DNA of 64,000 nt from an uncultured Psychroserpens sp. (GTDB lineage Bacteria; Bacteroidota; Bacteroidia; Flavobacteriales; Flavobacteriaceae), in the NCBI RefSeq assembly GCF_947500255.1, contig NZ_CANMRL010000003.1, forward strand, positions 124,001 through 188,000, read 5' to 3'. Below the pieces are notes generated by a model. The model did no database searches. It worked only from the letters and a program-made list of their open reading frames with translations, and had not been told where the DNA came from. Position 1 is the first letter of the stretch, and each line of letters starts with the position of its first letter. A program made the translations under genes and the position numbers. Positions 28,401 to 38,414 of the stretch are shown one piece after another.

Positions 28401-30816
28401 TAATGAATCTATTATTACAAGAACATGGACATTAACTGATGAGTGTGATAATACAACTACTTTAGTTCAAACGATTACAATTCAAGATACAACGCCACCT
28501 ACATTTACAGTACCTGAAAGCATAACCTTAGAATGTGATCAAGATAGTACTGATCTAACATTAACTGGTGACGTGACTGATGAAGCGGATAACTGTTCTA
28601 CAGACTTAGAAGCAACATTTACGGATACCCTTGCTAATGGTTCATGTCCTAATGAATCTATTATTACAAGAACATGGACTTTAACTGATGACTGTGATAA
28701 TACAACTACTTTAGTTCAAACGATTACAATTCAAGATACAACACCACCTACATTTACAGTGCCTGAAAGTGTAACGCTAGAATGTGATGAAGATATTTCT
28801 GATCTAACGTTAACTGGTGACGTGACTGATGAAGCGGATAACTGTTCTACAGACTTAGAAGCAACATTTACAGATACTGTTGCTCAAGGTGATTGTCCTA
28901 ATGCTTCTATTATTACAAGAACATGGACTTTAACTGATGATTGTGACAATACAACTACTTTAGTTCAAACGATTACAGTTCAAGATACAACTCCGCCTAC
29001 GTTTACAGTACCAGAAAATGTAACGCTAGAATGTGACGAAGATAGTTCTGATCTAACGTTAACCGGTGATGTGACTGATGAAGCTGATAACTGTTCTATT
29101 GGTTTAGAAGCAACTTTTACAGATACTGTTGCTCAAGGTGATTGTCCTAATGCTTCTATTATTACAAGAACATGGACTTTAACTGATGAATGTGATAATA
29201 CGACCACTTTAGTACAAACAATTACAGTTGACGATACAATTCCGCCTACGTTTACAGTACCAGAAAATGTAACGCTAGAATGTGATGAAGATAGTTCTGA
29301 CCTAACGTTAACTGGTGATGTGACTGATGAAGCTGATAACTGTTCTACAGACTTAGAAGCAACATTTACGGATACTGTTGCTCAAGGTGATTGTCCTAAC
29401 GCATCTATCATTACTAGAGTATGGACTGTTACTGACGATTGTGGAAATGCAACTGCTTTAATACAAACAATTACAGTTGAAGATACGACTGCACCAACAT
29501 TTACTGTTCCAGCAGATGTAAGCTTAGATTGTAATGCAGATATTTCAGATATAACCTTAACTGGTGACGTGGTTGATGAAGCAGATAACTGTTCTACTGG
29601 TTTGGAAGCGACATTTACTGATGCCGTTACTGAAGGTGATTGTCCAAATTCATCTATCGTTACCAGAACATGGACTTTAACGGATGACTGTGATAATACA
29701 ACTACTTTAGTTCAAACCATTACAGTACAAGATACAACTGCGCCTACGTTTACAGTTCCTGAAAATATTACACTGGAGTGTGACCAAGATGCTACTGATA
29801 TTACTTTAACTGGTGATGTTACTGATGAAGCTGATAACTGTTCAACAGATTTAGAAGCTGTATTTACTGATGCTATTTCTGAAGGTGATTGTCCAAACGA
29901 GTCTACTATAACTAGAACATGGACATTAACAGATGAGTGTGATAATACAACAAGTCTTGTACAAACAATTAGCATTATAGATTCTACTGCTCCAACTCTA
30001 GTTGGTGAGCTAGAAGAAGTAATCAATGTGGTTTGTAGTGATATTCCTGAAGTTCCAGAGTTAGTATTTGAAGATGCATGTTCTACAAATATTACAGTAG
30101 AGTTTAATGAAACATCAACTTCTGATGGATCTGAAACGGATTACACTATCATCAGAGATTGGTTTGTAAGTGACGAATGTGGGAATGAGGCTTTATATAC
30201 ACAAACTGTAAATGTTACAGTACAAAGTGAAATTCCTACTGATGATGCAGATTTATGTATTACTGAAGATATTGATTTTGATCTATTTGATTTACTATTA
30301 GGCGATTATGACATTGATGGTGTTTGGACTGTTACTACTGGCAACGCAACTATTAATGGTAGTATTTTTAATCCATCGTCATTATTAGACTTCAATGATG
30401 ATTATACGCAAGATCAACTTGGTGATTATGTATTCACATATACTTACGAAGGCGAATGCCCTGGAATGGTATCAGTCACTATCACATTAAATGATGAATG
30501 TGTAGTATTCCCTTGTGGTGAAGATGATGTTGAAATTTCTAAAGCAGTAACTGCTAACTTCGATGGTATTAATGAATTCTTTACGATTACTGGAGTTGAA
30601 GAATGTGGATTTACATACGAACTACAGATTTTCAATCGTTGGGGAGCAAAAATATATGAGAATTTCAATTACCAAAATGATTGGAATGGTACATCATCTA
30701 AAGCTTCAATTGGAAACTCAGACTTTGTACCAACAGGAACCTATTATTACGTTATAAATATAAAGAACAGTGGACTAAAACCGTTTACGGGCCCAATCTA
30801 CGTTTCAACAAAATAA
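19474..30816 (+). CDS. Giant HYR-repeat surface adhesin with T9SS type B (CHU_C) sorting domain
   Basis: A 3780-residue protein. Order: signal peptide (1-28); an N-terminal beta-rich domain found in such adhesins (about 30-370); a DUF11-like domain (about 376-500); one divergent HYR-like unit; ten 79-residue units (612-1401); fifteen 92-97-residue units (1402-2839); eight 83-residue units (2840-3503); one divergent unit; and a type B C-terminal domain (about 3686-3780, [16 protein letters not shown] ... [13 protein letters not shown] ... GTYYYVI). Most units carry paired cysteines in E-C and D-D/E-C-G/D-N contexts. The type B domain implies export and surface retention by the T9SS with help from a PorP/SprF partner, encoded next. 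A role in adhesion or gliding is inferred. Repeats are nearly identical at DNA level, so unit number may vary between strains. Confidence 0.93.
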   Translation: MKNAINHNKIKNILSVIMFVSGIYASAQVLDPFTPRFNETVKGDVTMIANNMLSRTATGNYNGGDGNHDFTNNVYVDIDNDDTTFNSSSANFINPEPQLSCLSVYKVYLYWAAADREPDTDANSENQPDWNYNDIKLMLPGQSSYATLTADDIIFRGRNTHVYNDPYICVKDITSIVTGLDDPFGTYQVANVEAKTGSVIGHDGGTIGTSGGWQIVFVYESPKLPSKNIGLFDGYANVTASTNNFDITFGGFQTVPTGDVNANVVIGSLEGDQDLSGDQLQIRTPLNTFVPISAPQRSSNNFFNSRITLGNSNFTDRNPASLNTLGFDAAVFSLDNTSNSIITNNQTSATLRLTSNQETYGLYLVGLAVDVWAPDLDPIEVVMDSGSSPSNPGDVLGFNFSVINKGNDNAVNLSISATLPPQIEDITPNNLPSGITYTFDSDTGELVFDFENGMVDAGDPELTIDFDLIIKDECYFLEENCDLSFDLQFIANYNGVQNPNSQSTLSSSALGDCNIGNKLPLTINIIQPVVNWETAPGELDRTVECSDADALDDAQDLEPETDKCDFTITKTSGAFVVDPDCPSNGTYTNTWTFTDECGATLEYVQNIIVEDTTPPTLTIPDDATVECNNSIDPANTGNATAIDDCGSVTITFADTSVDACGNTETITRTWTATDDCGNSISDTQTISIVDTTAPTLTIPQNKIVECGESTDPINTGNATATDTCGSVTITFADTSVDACGNTETITRTWTATDECGNTASEIQTISVEDNTPPTLTIPNDVSVECPESIDPSATGNATATDTCGNVTITFNDTSVTGCGNTQTITRTWTATDDCGNATSDTQTISVVDTTAPTLTIPADTTVECTESTDPAATGNATATDTCGNVTITFNDTSVTSCGNTEMITRTWTATDDCGNATSDTQTISVVDTTAPTLTIPADITVECTESTNPAATGNATATDTCGNVTITFTDTSITGCGNTETITRTWTATDDCGNTASDTQTINVQDTVDPTLTIPTDITVECTESTDPAATGNATATDTCGNAIVTFNDVSVTGCGNTQTITRTWTATDDCGNTTSDTQTISVVDTTAPILNIPNDISVECTESIDPANTGNATATDTCGNATVTFTDASIAGCGNTQIITRTWTATDDCGNTTSDTQTISVVDTTAPTLNIPSDITQECTDSTDPANTGNATATDTCGNATVTFSDTVVNACGSTQTITRTWTATDDCGNTTSDTQTISVVDTTAPTLTIPADITVECTESTDPTATGNATTTDTCGNATVTYNDTSISNCGNTETITRTWTATDDCGNTISDTQTITVRDTVAPILTIPSDATVECTESTDPTATGNATATDTCGNTTVTFTDISVDACGNTETITRTWTATDDCGNSVSETQTITVVDTIAPDVSSCTVENTTLECSDTNNETLADAWNAANIAALEACATDACDADLTITSDYDFNNLNTTCGPCGTLNVTYTITDDCGNASTVIATLTFDDGTIPDLSNCTVTDESIECSGNDNEQLANDWNAANIAALETCADDLGVTVTSNYAFANLVSTCGLGGTIAVVYTITDDCGNATTLSATLTLEDTTPPNLDNCSVTDQSIECSGDDNEQLANDWNAANIAALEACATDSCDTDFTGQVTSDYVYTNLVSTCGLGGTIAVVYTITDDCGNATTLNATLTLEDTTPPNLDNCSVTDQSIECSGDDNEQLANDWNAANIAALEACATDSCDTDFTGQVTSDYVYTNLVSTCGLGGTIAVVYTITDDCGNATTLNATLTLEDTTPPNLDNCSVTDQSIECSGDDNEQLANDWNAANIAALEACATDSCDTDFTGQVTSDYVYTNLVSTCGLGGTIAVVYTITDDCGNATTLNATLTLEDTTPPNLDNCSVTDQSIECSGDDNEQLANDWNAANIAALEACAADSCDTDLNTQVTSDYAYANLVSTCGLGGTIAVVYTITDDCGNATTLNATLTLEDTTPPNLDNCSVTDQSIECSGDDNEQLANDWNAANIAALEACASDSCDTDFTGQVTSDYVYTNLVSTCGQGGTIAVVYTITDDCGNTTTLNAILTLEDTTPPNLDNCSVTDQSIECSGDDNEQLANDWNAANIAALEACAADSCDTDLNTQVTSDYAYANLVSTCGLGGTIAVVYTITDDCGNATTLNATLTLEDTVAPDLSNCTVENTSLECSDTENESLADAWNAANIAALEACATDSCDTDFTGQVTSDYDFNNLNTTCGPCGTLNVTYTITDDCGNASTVIATLTFDDGTIPDLSNCTVTDESIECSGNDNEQLANDWNAANIAALETCADDLGVTVTSNYVFTNLVSTCGLGGTIAVVYTITDDCGNATTLNATLTLEDTTPPNLDNCSVTDQSIECSGDDNEQLANDWNAANIAALEACAADSCDTDLNTQVTSDYAYANLASTCGLGGTIAVVYTITDDCGNATTLNATLTLEDTTPPNLDNCSVTDQSIECSGDDNEQLANDWNAANIAALEACAADSCDTDLNTQVTSDYAYANLVSTCGLGGTITVIYTITDDCGNATTLNATLTLEDTTPPNLDNCSVTDQSIECSGDDNEQLANDWNAANIAALEACAADSCDTDLNTQVTSDYAYANLVSTCGLGGTIAVVYTITDNCGNATTLNATLTLEDTVAPDLSNCTVENTSLECSDTENESFADAWNAANIAALEACATDSCDTDFTGQVTSDYDFNNLNTVCGPCGTISVTYTVTDDCGNATTLTAVLTFGDETIPDLSDCDIQDITLECSGDENETLANDWNQNNIVTLQACADDLAVTVTSDYDYTNFVSSCGLSGSISATYTISDECGNSTTLQATLTIEDTTPPTFTVPESITIECDQDPLDLTLTGDVTDETDVCSGLLEATFTDAVADGSCPSESIITRTWTLTDDCDNTTTLVQTITIQDTTPPTFTVPESITLECDQDSTDLTLTGDVTDEADNCSTGLEATFTDAVADGSCPNESIITRTWTLTDECDNTTTLVQTITIQDTTPPTFTVPESITLECDQDSTDLTLTGDVTDEADNCSTDLEATFTDTLANGSCPNESIITRTWTLTDDCDNTTTLVQTITIQDTTPPTFTVPESVTLECDEDISDLTLTGDVTDEADNCSTDLEATFTDTVAQGDCPNASIITRTWTLTDDCDNTTTLVQTITVQDTTPPTFTVPENVTLECDEDSSDLTLTGDVTDEADNCSIGLEATFTDTVAQGDCPNASIITRTWTLTDECDNTTTLVQTITVDDTIPPTFTVPENVTLECDEDSSDLTLTGDVTDEADNCSTDLEATFTDTVAQGDCPNASIITRVWTVTDDCGNATALIQTITVEDTTAPTFTVPADVSLDCNADISDITLTGDVVDEADNCSTGLEATFTDAVTEGDCPNSSIVTRTWTLTDDCDNTTTLVQTITVQDTTAPTFTVPENITLECDQDATDITLTGDVTDEADNCSTDLEAVFTDAISEGDCPNESTITRTWTLTDECDNTTSLVQTISIIDSTAPTLVGELEEVINVVCSDIPEVPELVFEDACSTNITVEFNETSTSDGSETDYTIIRDWFVSDECGNEALYTQTVNVTVQSEIPTDDADLCITEDIDFDLFDLLLGDYDIDGVWTVTTGNATINGSIFNPSSLLDFNDDYTQDQLGDYVFTYTYEGECPGMVSVTITLNDECVVFPCGEDDVEISKAVTANFDGINEFFTITGVEECGFTYELQIFNRWGAKIYENFNYQNDWNGTSSKASIGNSDFVPTGTYYYVINIKNSGLKPFTGPIYVSTK
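21307..23676 (+). repeat. Repeat block 1: ten 237-bp units in the adhesin gene
   Basis: 2370 bp divide exactly into ten 79-codon units. Each unit opens with an APT(L)-x-IP-x-D-x-T-x-EC sequence and contains four cysteines (EC, DTC, CGNT, DDCGN). All unit lengths are identical, so copies have kept frame and phase. Confidence 0.92.
23677..27990 (+). repeat. Repeat block 2: fifteen units in an A-B-C super-repeat
   Basis: Unit starts are 23677, 23962, 24238, 24529, 24820, 25111, 25402, 25693, 25984, 26275, 26551, 26842, 27133, 27424 and 27715. Type A (95-97 aa, [12 protein letters not shown]) is followed by type B (92 aa, lacking the CDTD insert) and type C (97 aa, [12 protein letters not shown]). 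The order is A-B-C6, A-B-C3, A-B. Unit lengths sum to exactly 1438 residues. Confidence 0.92.
27991..29982 (+). repeat. Repeat block 3: eight 249-bp units in the adhesin gene
   Basis: 1992 bp divide exactly into eight 83-codon units of the form PPTFTVPE-x-(I/V)-T-(L/I)-EC followed by [16 protein letters not shown] and TRTWTLTD-(D/E)-CDN. The later copies (units 6-8) are more divergent. Confidence 0.92.
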
Positions 30817-30828
30817 ACCTTAACCTAT

Positions 30829-31746
30829 ATGAAATTAGTCAAGTTTAATATTATAGCATTTATACTATTCAGTAGCTGGATGGGAGTTGCACAACAGCTT
30901 CCGCAGTTTACTCAGTATATGTACAATACTATTTCTATAAATCCCGCCTATGCAGGGAGTAGAGAAACTTTGAGTGTTGTTGGTCTGCATAGAAGTCAGT
31001 GGGTTGGTCTAGAAGGAGGACCGCAAACGCAAACTCTTTCTATACATACTCCAATGAGAAATGAAAGAGTTGGTCTAGGTTTGTCATTTATTAATGACGA
31101 ACTCGGATATCAAAACTTCTCTTACCTCTATGGCGATTTTTCATATACAATCCCAACAGGTGAGAATAGCAAACTAGCATTTGGTATCAAAGCTGGATTC
31201 ACAAGTTATAGTTTAGATAGTGATTTTCAACAGTCACAAGCAAATGATCCTGTGATTTTTGGTTTTGAAGACCGCTGGAAACCCAATATTGGTACTGGTG
31301 TCTATTGGCACAGTAGTAAATGGTATGTAGGACTATCTGCTCCTCGACTTTTAAATACAGATTATACTGGTGATGCAGAATTTGAGTCTTTGGAAAGAAT
31401 TAGCTATTATTTCACTGGTGGTTATGTATTTGACTTAAGTGAAAACACAAAATTTAAGCCTGCAACACTTTTAAAAGCAACAAATGGTGCGCCTTTATCT
31501 TTTGACCTTACTGCCAACTTTTTATTTTATGAAAAATTTTGGGTTGGTGCTGGTTACAGAATAAATGAACGTGCTGCTGCTATTGGTGGTATTGCAGATT
31601 TTCAAATATCAAAACAATTACGAATTGGTTACGCATACGAATATCCAATTTCAGATCTTAGGCCTTATACAAGTGGAACTCACGAAGTGCTATTAATGTT
31701 TGAAATATTTAAAAGTAAGCGTATTAAATCACCACGATATTTCTAA
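30829..31746 (+). CDS. PorP/SprF-family T9SS outer-membrane protein
   Basis: A 305-residue protein with a signal peptide (ending GVAQ) and the PorP/SprF signature QLPQFTQYMYNTISINPAYAG, followed by a beta-barrel rich in aromatic residues. In flavobacteria such proteins are encoded right after type B cargo and are needed for secretion or surface attachment of that cargo, as SprF is for SprB. The 12-base gap from the giant adhesin supports that partnership here. It is therefore probably the dedicated partner of the 3780-residue protein. Confidence 0.92.
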   Translation: MKLVKFNIIAFILFSSWMGVAQQLPQFTQYMYNTISINPAYAGSRETLSVVGLHRSQWVGLEGGPQTQTLSIHTPMRNERVGLGLSFINDELGYQNFSYLYGDFSYTIPTGENSKLAFGIKAGFTSYSLDSDFQQSQANDPVIFGFEDRWKPNIGTGVYWHSSKWYVGLSAPRLLNTDYTGDAEFESLERISYYFTGGYVFDLSENTKFKPATLLKATNGAPLSFDLTANFLFYEKFWVGAGYRINERAAAIGGIADFQISKQLRIGYAYEYPISDLRPYTSGTHEVLLMFEIFKSKRIKSPRYF

Positions 31747-31757
31747 AAAACAAATCA

Positions 31758-33692
31758 ATGATGAAATCAAAGTTTTTAATCTTAATATTTGCGCTTAGTA
31801 GCACAATTATGATTGCCCAAGAAAAACTTGCTGATAAGTTTTTTAGCAATTTTGGGTATGTAAAAGCCACAGAACTCTATGAAGAAGTTCTGAAAAAAGG
31901 TGATACCAGTCTTCATGTCTTGACACGTTTAGGTGATTGTTATTATAACAATTCTAAATCTGAAAAAGCAGCATTTTGGTATGACAAAGCTTTAGAAAAG
32001 TATGGAAAAGATGATATCAATCCAGAATATATCTATAAGCATATACAATCTTTACGCAGTTTAGGTCAATATGAAGAAGCCGATACATGGATGAAGACAT
32101 TCATGGAAATTCAAAATAATGATACGCGTATCAAAGGTTATAATCCTGAGAATATAGCGAAGTATAATGAATTAGCTAGTGCAGATAAAAATAAAGTCGT
32201 GAAGCTTCAAAATTTACCATTTAACTCTAAGTATTCAGATTTTGGATCTTACATTCATAATGGTCAGCTTTATTTTGCGTCGTCTAGAAACACAGATGAA
32301 AAGAAATTGTATAGCTGGAATAAGGAGCCATTTTTGGATATCTATCAAGTATCTGTTGACAAAAGTGTAGATACAACAACGTATGGTACACCAGATTTTA
32401 TAGCTGCTGAAAAGTTAAATACAGATTTTCACGAAGCTTCTGTAGCTATTACCAATGATGGAAATACGATGTATTTCACAAGAGATAATGTGGGCAAGAG
32501 TACTAAAAAAGTAAAATACGATAAAAAAGGAACGACACATCTTAAATTATACAAAGCAACTTTAGTTGATAATCAATGGACCAACATAGTAGAATTGCCA
32601 TTTAATGACGATGTATTCTCTACAGGTCATCCTGCACTAAGTCCAGATAACAAGCAATTATACTTCGTTTCTGATCGTGAAGACGGATTAGGAAGTACTG
32701 ATATATATGTTGTTGATATTAAAGGCGGAAATGAATATTCTGAGCCAAGAAATTTAGGAGAACAAATTAATACGGAAGGTCGAGAAATGTTCCCTTTTAT
32801 AGCTAAAGACAGTACCTTTTATTTTTCTTCGGATGGTCACTTAAATTTAGGACTGTTAGATATTTTTAAATCTAACCTTCTAAAAGATGAATTGGCCGAA
32901 CCAGAAAATTTAGGAGCACCATATAATAGTGGCTCCGATGATTTTGCGTATTTCAAAAATACTTCTGAAGCAGAAAATGAACACACTGGATATTTCTCTT
33001 CAAATAGACCAGGCGGACAAGGAAGTGATGATATATACGGTTTTGATGCTTCAATTTGTATTCAAACCATAAAAGGAATTACTAGAGATAGAAATACTAA
33101 TGAGATACTACCAGGTGCAACTGTAAAACTTATTAATGAAGTTGGAAAAGTTATCGCCGAAATAGAATCTGGTGATGATGGAAGCTATGAATTCACTGCC
33201 GATTGTAATACTAACTATACCGTTATTGCTAGCAAAGAAGACTTTAAAGATGATCAAAAGAAAGTGACTACAGATAATGAGCATGAAAAGGTAACAGAAG
33301 CCGATTTATATTTAGAACCATTAATTACTGATAGTCAGATTGTAATTAACCCTATCTTCTTTGATTTTGACAAATGGAATATTAGAACAGATGCTCAGTA
33401 TGAACTAGAGAATATTGTAGATGTTATGCGCGCGCATCCAACTATGGTTATTAAAATTGAATCACATACAGATAGTCGTGGACGCGATAAATACAATATG
33501 AAATTATCAGATCGAAGAGCGAAATCTACAATGGAATATATTATTTCAAGAGGTATTGCTCCTGAACGCATAGAAAGTGCTATTGGATACGGAGAATCTC
33601 AATTACTAAATGAATGTTCTAATGGTGTCAAATGTAGCGAAGAAAAGCATCAATTAAATAGAAGATCATATTTCTATATATTAAAAGAATAA
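31758..33692 (+). CDS. OmpA-family protein with TPR, PD40 propeller and carboxypeptidase-regulatory domains
   Basis: A 644-residue protein with a signal peptide (ending MIAQ). In order: TPR-like helices (about 25-130), PD40/WD40-like propeller repeats (about 150-430; SPDNKQLYFVSDREDGLGST), a CarboxypepD_reg-like beta domain (about 435-520), and an OmpA C-terminal peptidoglycan-binding domain (about 527-644; IESHTDSRGRDKYNMKLSDR). It follows the SprF-like gene by 11 bases. The cargo-SprF-OmpA order is a recurring type B cassette; this protein probably anchors the complex to peptidoglycan. Two consecutive ATGs mark the start; either may be used. Confidence 0.92.
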   Translation: MMKSKFLILIFALSSTIMIAQEKLADKFFSNFGYVKATELYEEVLKKGDTSLHVLTRLGDCYYNNSKSEKAAFWYDKALEKYGKDDINPEYIYKHIQSLRSLGQYEEADTWMKTFMEIQNNDTRIKGYNPENIAKYNELASADKNKVVKLQNLPFNSKYSDFGSYIHNGQLYFASSRNTDEKKLYSWNKEPFLDIYQVSVDKSVDTTTYGTPDFIAAEKLNTDFHEASVAITNDGNTMYFTRDNVGKSTKKVKYDKKGTTHLKLYKATLVDNQWTNIVELPFNDDVFSTGHPALSPDNKQLYFVSDREDGLGSTDIYVVDIKGGNEYSEPRNLGEQINTEGREMFPFIAKDSTFYFSSDGHLNLGLLDIFKSNLLKDELAEPENLGAPYNSGSDDFAYFKNTSEAENEHTGYFSSNRPGGQGSDDIYGFDASICIQTIKGITRDRNTNEILPGATVKLINEVGKVIAEIESGDDGSYEFTADCNTNYTVIASKEDFKDDQKKVTTDNEHEKVTEADLYLEPLITDSQIVINPIFFDFDKWNIRTDAQYELENIVDVMRAHPTMVIKIESHTDSRGRDKYNMKLSDRRAKSTMEYIISRGIAPERIESAIGYGESQLLNECSNGVKCSEEKHQLNRRSYFYILKE

Positions 33693-33713
33693 TCACCCTC
33701 TAAACTAAACTTG

Positions 33714-33748
33714 AAAAAGCAGACTTATTATGAGTCTGCTTTTTTTTA
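33714..33748 (+). terminator. Terminator of the adhesin operon
   Basis: Stem AAAAAGCAGACT with AGTCTGCTTTTT, small loop, and a long T-run. It lies between convergent genes ending at 33692 and 33760 and could act in both directions. Confidence 0.85.
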
Positions 33749-33759
33749 GATATTTCAAA

Positions 33760-36700
33760 TTAAAGTTCCTTTAGGTTATCTGAATAAATACGATCTACAC
33801 GTGTTAAAAATGGATCAATTGACATTAGTTTAGGCAACTCCTCTACTCTAATCTTTAATATATTAGACTCCTTGTCTATTAAATGAGATTGTAAATAGAT
33901 TGGCAAATCATTTTTACCTAAATGTTTAGGGTGCTTACTAAATAATCCTATTTTAATTGGTTCATTAATGCCTATTGCTTTTTCTTCGCCATTTTCCATT
34001 GTTACAAAGCGTTTTGCTTTTACTTCTAATGTAATTTCGTATGCTCCATCTTCTAATTTTTCAGACGAAGAATCACCGATAGATAAATCATAACGTACTA
34101 TTTTTTTCATCCAGTCATCAACTAAATCATGATAAATTTCAGGCGTTACTTTATACAATTCTTCAATAAATTCTAATGTATGAACTTCAAATTCTTGACT
34201 TTGTGCATATCGTTCTGTAAGGATACGCAATACTTGATTTAACTTATCTTCACCTATTAAATCTCGTAATGACAACATAACTAGACTACTCTTTCCGTAG
34301 TTTAGATAATTTTCACTATCTGTAAGATACACTGGTGGTTCTTTTGTTGATGCAAACGTACGGCCTCCAAAATACCTATCATTAGAGGCTTTATTGAGTT
34401 CCCATAAAGCTCCCTTTCCATACATTTTTTCCAGAACAACACCTTCAATATATTTTGTAAAACCTTCAACTATAAACCCTCCTCCTTCTACATTTTTAGC
34501 TTTAAGAATCATTCCCCACCATTGATGAGCAACTTCGTGAACAGTACGCTTTGCAACTAAATTAAAAGTCCCAGTATTTCTAATATCTATGAGATACAAA
34601 TTATCTTCTACCATATTGATGAGTCCTGGATGTGCTGCCCCTCCAAAACTATGATATGATGGTATTTCTGCAATACGTAAATGATCAAAAGGATAATTGC
34701 CAAAATTGTCTATACAATAATCTAAAGTAGCTTTCGTGCTCGCATCTATAGCCTTATGATTCATATCATGATCTGGATGATAATAATATTCTAAAGACAC
34801 ATCCTTATAAATGTTATTTTTTGATGAATAACTTCCAGAAAAATATGCTAACGCAGGAATATTTTTATCTGGTAATTTATAATGATAATAATTTCTATTA
34901 TTGTCTTTCCATTCTTTTAATAGATTACCAACAGCCAGAGCTTTTTGATCTTCTGCAGTCGACACAATAGTTTGATATGAAACATTCCCTAAACTAGCTT
35001 CTCTAGAAAAAAGATGTTCATCTCCCTCAAATTCAACATCTTGCTTAGGAAGTTCTCTTTTTTGACGTTCGTGCGGATTAGATATTTCCATAGAACTTCG
35101 GTAACCCAATGCAGGTTCAAAACCATCATGCCTGATATATGAACCGTTTTTCACAATGGTCCTATCTACATTATATGGACTAGATTGTTTAGTAAAATTA
35201 TAACGCAATCTTACAGTTTCCTGAGGAAGAATAGGATTAAAAAATTTAAAAAGATAAGTCCCAAAAACACTGTCTTTAAATATTAATTCTGTATTATCAA
35301 CAGAGATTTCCGATAGTACTTTGCGTTCAGTAATAAATATATGTGTAACAGGAATTTCATTTTTATTAATAAGTATATAATCTGCATCTACACTATACTT
35401 TTGTTTACTGGGATATATGTCAACTTTCGTTTTCAAATCTATATAGTGAAGTCTTGGAATAGTGTCATATACTTTAAACTTTCGCTCATATTGTTCGGCA
35501 TGATCCATGAAATCGTTAGAATTCATGTAGTTATTTTTAATATTTAATTCTATAAATAATAGTGTTCCAAATACTAAAAACAAAACAATAGAACTGAGCA
35601 ATCCTACTATTTCCCAACGCTTCCATTTTTTAATACTTAAGCTTTCGAGAAAATGTTCTGTCCCTTCAATTCTACGCTTCCAGAGCTTAAAAGACAAAAA
35701 TGATAGTACAACTCCAAATGTAGTCCAAAATATAGCATAAGTATTAAACGCAGATGCGTGTATAGAATATCCTGACATATTGGAGTATAATGGAATTGGC
35801 ATATTACCAACTCTTAACATTGGGTGCTCAATCCCGATATTTGAGGCTAATGAAGATCCTAAAAAAAGAAATACAAACCCTGTAATACCCATCCCAAGGA
35901 ATTTACTATTTACTATGCTTTGAATGAATATAGCGATCATAGCATAAACAACCATTGGTGCTCCATAATAGTAAAATACTGAGAGGTATTGTTCTATCTC
36001 AAAATTGGTATATCCATTTGTCAATTGGAAACCAATACATACTAATGTCACTGTAGCTATAAGTACTAATGGAACCAATGTCAGCGCAACTAACTTTGAC
36101 AAGAAAAACACCCAATTTTGGGTAGGTGTTGTATTTAAAATGCTATCAATTTTTTTATCTCTGGCTTTCCATATAAGCTCTCCACTATAAAACACAATAA
36201 GTATGAGACTTAAGATTGGAACCAGTTCCATAACGATTTCAAGAAGTAGATTTGTAAATGGGTACCAACTATCTCCATAAGAACCACCTTCAAAAATTCT
36301 TGCATAAATTTCTAATATAGAAGCAACTAATAAGGTTCCAACAACAACTAAAAATGGTAGACTCTTAAAAATACCTTTAATATCAACATCTAATGATGAT
36401 TTAAAAGCCAGCAATTGTGATTTTGTATTGTATTGTGTTAGGACAGAAAAATATGGTTTAATCACAGCTTCATTGCTAGGTTCATGCTGTTTTCTTTTGA
36501 TCCTTTGAGTTTGTTTTCTGAATGAAAATGACCAATATGTAAAGCCTAGAACTATAAATGAAAATCCAATCCAAATTAACCTGTTCCAAAAATAAGTTCC
36601 AGTAAATGAGAACATCATGTTATTCTTTTCATAAGGCGTCCAAAAATGAGTGTATTCGAAAAATGTGGCGCCTGCAAATGGATCAACCAGAGCTGAGATG

Positions 36701-37323
36701 GTCAAACTTTCTGCAGAAGCTGGTACAGATGATGCCATAATAGGCGAATTAGAATAAAATGCTACAAGAAAGTATAATATATAAATAAGAACTGCACTAG
36801 CATAAGTAGCTAGATTACTTTTTGACAGTATACTTACCGAAAAAATAAGCGCACTACATATAAAGAAGTTTGGAATAATTATCACTAAAAATGGCCATAC
36901 ATATGTTTGTAACTGAAAAGGTGATAAACGAGTAACATCTAAATCTGAAATAGATAAACCAATAATAAATCCTGGAAGAAAAAGACAAAAAGCTAAAACA
37001 CTAAACAGGAATACTCCAATAAATCGGCTCCAAAAAAAATGTGTTTTACTTATAGATGTACTAAATATAAGGGATTCCATTTGATGCTTTTTGTCTCTAA
37101 TCACTCCACTAATAGCAAAAAACATGATGATAAAGACACATCCCAATGTAGAAATAGTAGTGTAATTGGCAATTTGATACGCCGAATTGAAATTGACTTG
37201 AGCTGGAGCTTGCCCTAAACCTCCAAGAAAGAAACCATAGATAAAAAAGAGCAAAACAAAAATTAGTAAGGCGCGTTGTTTTGATTGATATAAAACTTCA
37301 AAACGCAATAATTGTAATAACAT
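33760..37323 (-). CDS. ABC-2 type permease fused to an M1-family aminopeptidase
   Basis: A 1187-residue fusion. The first half has about a dozen membrane helices in two ABC-2-like sets (about 20-270 and 315-600), each preceded by a cytoplasmic stretch with QxxxxxxKxxxxxSxLNTTPT-type sequence. The second half (about 620-1187) is an M1 metallopeptidase: zinc motif HEVAHQWW near residue 930 with the downstream glutamate in EGFTKYIEG. A GGAAHPG stretch stands where GAMEN is usual, so substrate-end recognition may differ from classical aminopeptidases. It is one base downstream of the ATPase gene. This fusion is known in Bacteroidota; its substrate is not. Confidence 0.88.
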   Translation of the reverse strand: MLLQLLRFEVLYQSKQRALLIFVLLFFIYGFFLGGLGQAPAQVNFNSAYQIANYTTISTLGCVFIIMFFAISGVIRDKKHQMESLIFSTSISKTHFFWSRFIGVFLFSVLAFCLFLPGFIIGLSISDLDVTRLSPFQLQTYVWPFLVIIIPNFFICSALIFSVSILSKSNLATYASAVLIYILYFLVAFYSNSPIMASSVPASAESLTISALVDPFAGATFFEYTHFWTPYEKNNMMFSFTGTYFWNRLIWIGFSFIVLGFTYWSFSFRKQTQRIKRKQHEPSNEAVIKPYFSVLTQYNTKSQLLAFKSSLDVDIKGIFKSLPFLVVVGTLLVASILEIYARIFEGGSYGDSWYPFTNLLLEIVMELVPILSLILIVFYSGELIWKARDKKIDSILNTTPTQNWVFFLSKLVALTLVPLVLIATVTLVCIGFQLTNGYTNFEIEQYLSVFYYYGAPMVVYAMIAIFIQSIVNSKFLGMGITGFVFLFLGSSLASNIGIEHPMLRVGNMPIPLYSNMSGYSIHASAFNTYAIFWTTFGVVLSFLSFKLWKRRIEGTEHFLESLSIKKWKRWEIVGLLSSIVLFLVFGTLLFIELNIKNNYMNSNDFMDHAEQYERKFKVYDTIPRLHYIDLKTKVDIYPSKQKYSVDADYILINKNEIPVTHIFITERKVLSEISVDNTELIFKDSVFGTYLFKFFNPILPQETVRLRYNFTKQSSPYNVDRTIVKNGSYIRHDGFEPALGYRSSMEISNPHERQKRELPKQDVEFEGDEHLFSREASLGNVSYQTIVSTAEDQKALAVGNLLKEWKDNNRNYYHYKLPDKNIPALAYFSGSYSSKNNIYKDVSLEYYYHPDHDMNHKAIDASTKATLDYCIDNFGNYPFDHLRIAEIPSYHSFGGAAHPGLINMVEDNLYLIDIRNTGTFNLVAKRTVHEVAHQWWGMILKAKNVEGGGFIVEGFTKYIEGVVLEKMYGKGALWELNKASNDRYFGGRTFASTKEPPVYLTDSENYLNYGKSSLVMLSLRDLIGEDKLNQVLRILTERYAQSQEFEVHTLEFIEELYKVTPEIYHDLVDDWMKKIVRYDLSIGDSSSEKLEDGAYEITLEVKAKRFVTMENGEEKAIGINEPIKIGLFSKHPKHLGKNDLPIYLQSHLIDKESNILKIRVEELPKLMSIDPFLTRVDRIYSDNLKEL

Positions 37324-37324
37324 A

Positions 37325-38215
37325 TTAGTCGTTTTTTGATGATTGATTTAGAAACATTTGTGTAAAATAATAATCTTCTAATCCTGCTGTAACAGGCTTA
37401 AATTCTGGATTAGGCTGGTTATTTGATAGCACTCGTATTTGTGTTTCGCCTGCGATAAGTCGTGTTGATATGACTTGATAATTATCACTATAATCGTCTA
37501 ATTCTACTTTTGGTATAATTTTACTCCATACTTTTCCAGAAATGGATTTAACCAAATCTGATGGACGACCTTTTGAAATAATTTTGCCATCAGCTAATAC
37601 AGCCATTTGTGTACATAATTCTTGGATGTCTTCTACAATGTGTGTAGATAGTACTACAATCACATTTTCTCCTATTTCACTTAATAGATTTAAAAAACGA
37701 TAACGCTCTTCTGGATCTAGGCCAGCAGTTGGCTCATCAACTATAATAAGCTGAGGATTAGCTAATAAGGCTTGTGCAATTCCAAAACGTTGCTTCATTC
37801 CTCCTGAAAACGTGTGAACAGATTTCTTCCTATGTTGGTATAAATTAGTTTGATGTAAAAGAGCTTCAACTTGTTCCTGACGCTCTTTCTTATCTAATAT
37901 GCCTTTTAAAATGGCCAAATGATCCAATAATTTTTGAGCAGAAATTTTTGGATACACACCAAACTCTTGTGGCAAGTACCCAAGATGCTTGCGTACATCT
38001 TGAGGAGTTTCAATAATGTCTATAGCATTAAACTCCAGAGTACCATTAGAAGGTTTTTGTAATGCTGCTATAGTTCGCATTAAACTTGATTTCCCTGCTC
38101 CATTAGCTCCAAGCAAACCAAACATTCCGTTTGATATCGTCAAATTAATATTATCTAATGCTTTTACACCATTAGGATAGGTTTTAGACACATTTTGAAT
38201 TGTAAGTGTATTCAT
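37325..38215 (-). CDS. ABC transporter ATP-binding protein
   Basis: A 296-residue ATPase: Walker A GANGAGKSS (about residues 35-43), Q-loop YLPQEFGVYP, signature FSGGMKQR, Walker B LIIVDEPTAGLD and the switch His in STHIVED. It resembles ATPases of ABC-2 exporters. It immediately precedes the permease/peptidase gene, and together they should form a transporter with a periplasmic or membrane-bound peptidase module. It is divergent from the LytS/LytTR pair, which suggests that pair controls it. Confidence 0.92.
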   Translation of the reverse strand: MNTLTIQNVSKTYPNGVKALDNINLTISNGMFGLLGANGAGKSSLMRTIAALQKPSNGTLEFNAIDIIETPQDVRKHLGYLPQEFGVYPKISAQKLLDHLAILKGILDKKERQEQVEALLHQTNLYQHRKKSVHTFSGGMKQRFGIAQALLANPQLIIVDEPTAGLDPEERYRFLNLLSEIGENVIVVLSTHIVEDIQELCTQMAVLADGKIISKGRPSDLVKSISGKVWSKIIPKVELDDYSDNYQVISTRLIAGETQIRVLSNNQPNPEFKPVTAGLEDYYFTQMFLNQSSKND

Positions 38216-38402
38216 TGATTTTTGTTTTTAGCGAATTTATTTTAGACATCCTTTACCTACCAATAAAAATGACCAGTGTCGCTATTTTATAAACACACAA
38301 CCTCCTAAAGGGCTTCAATTACACTTTAAATAAAAAGCAATACCATTGATGAAAATAAACATGTCGTTTATCAATTAGTTTGTTTAGATACTTTTACTAG
38401 TG

Positions 38403-38410
38403 TAGTTTTG
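38403..38410 (+). promoter_or_regulatory. -7 box of the sensor kinase gene
   Basis: TAGTTTTG is an exact TAnnTTTG match ending four bases before the ATG at 38415. If used, the transcript would be leaderless or start at the later in-frame ATG (38427). Confidence 0.45.
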
Positions 38411-38414
38411 AAGT

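Noticed and set aside
21307-29982. Regular repeats considered as a CRISPR-like or minisatellite array
   Set aside because: Units are 237-291 bp, in frame and protein-coding throughout; there are no short repeats with unique spacers.
21231-30026. Many minus-strand open frames inside the adhesin gene, some repeated
   Set aside because: They are shadows of the repeat units. Copies appear with the same offsets as the plus-strand repeats and have no signals of their own.
30563-30757. Open frame overlapping the type B sorting domain
   Set aside because: It is an out-of-frame shadow within the conserved domain of the adhesin.
38216-38414. LytTR binding sites in the divergent ABC/kinase region
   Set aside because: I could not find two convincing direct repeats at the expected spacing by eye.
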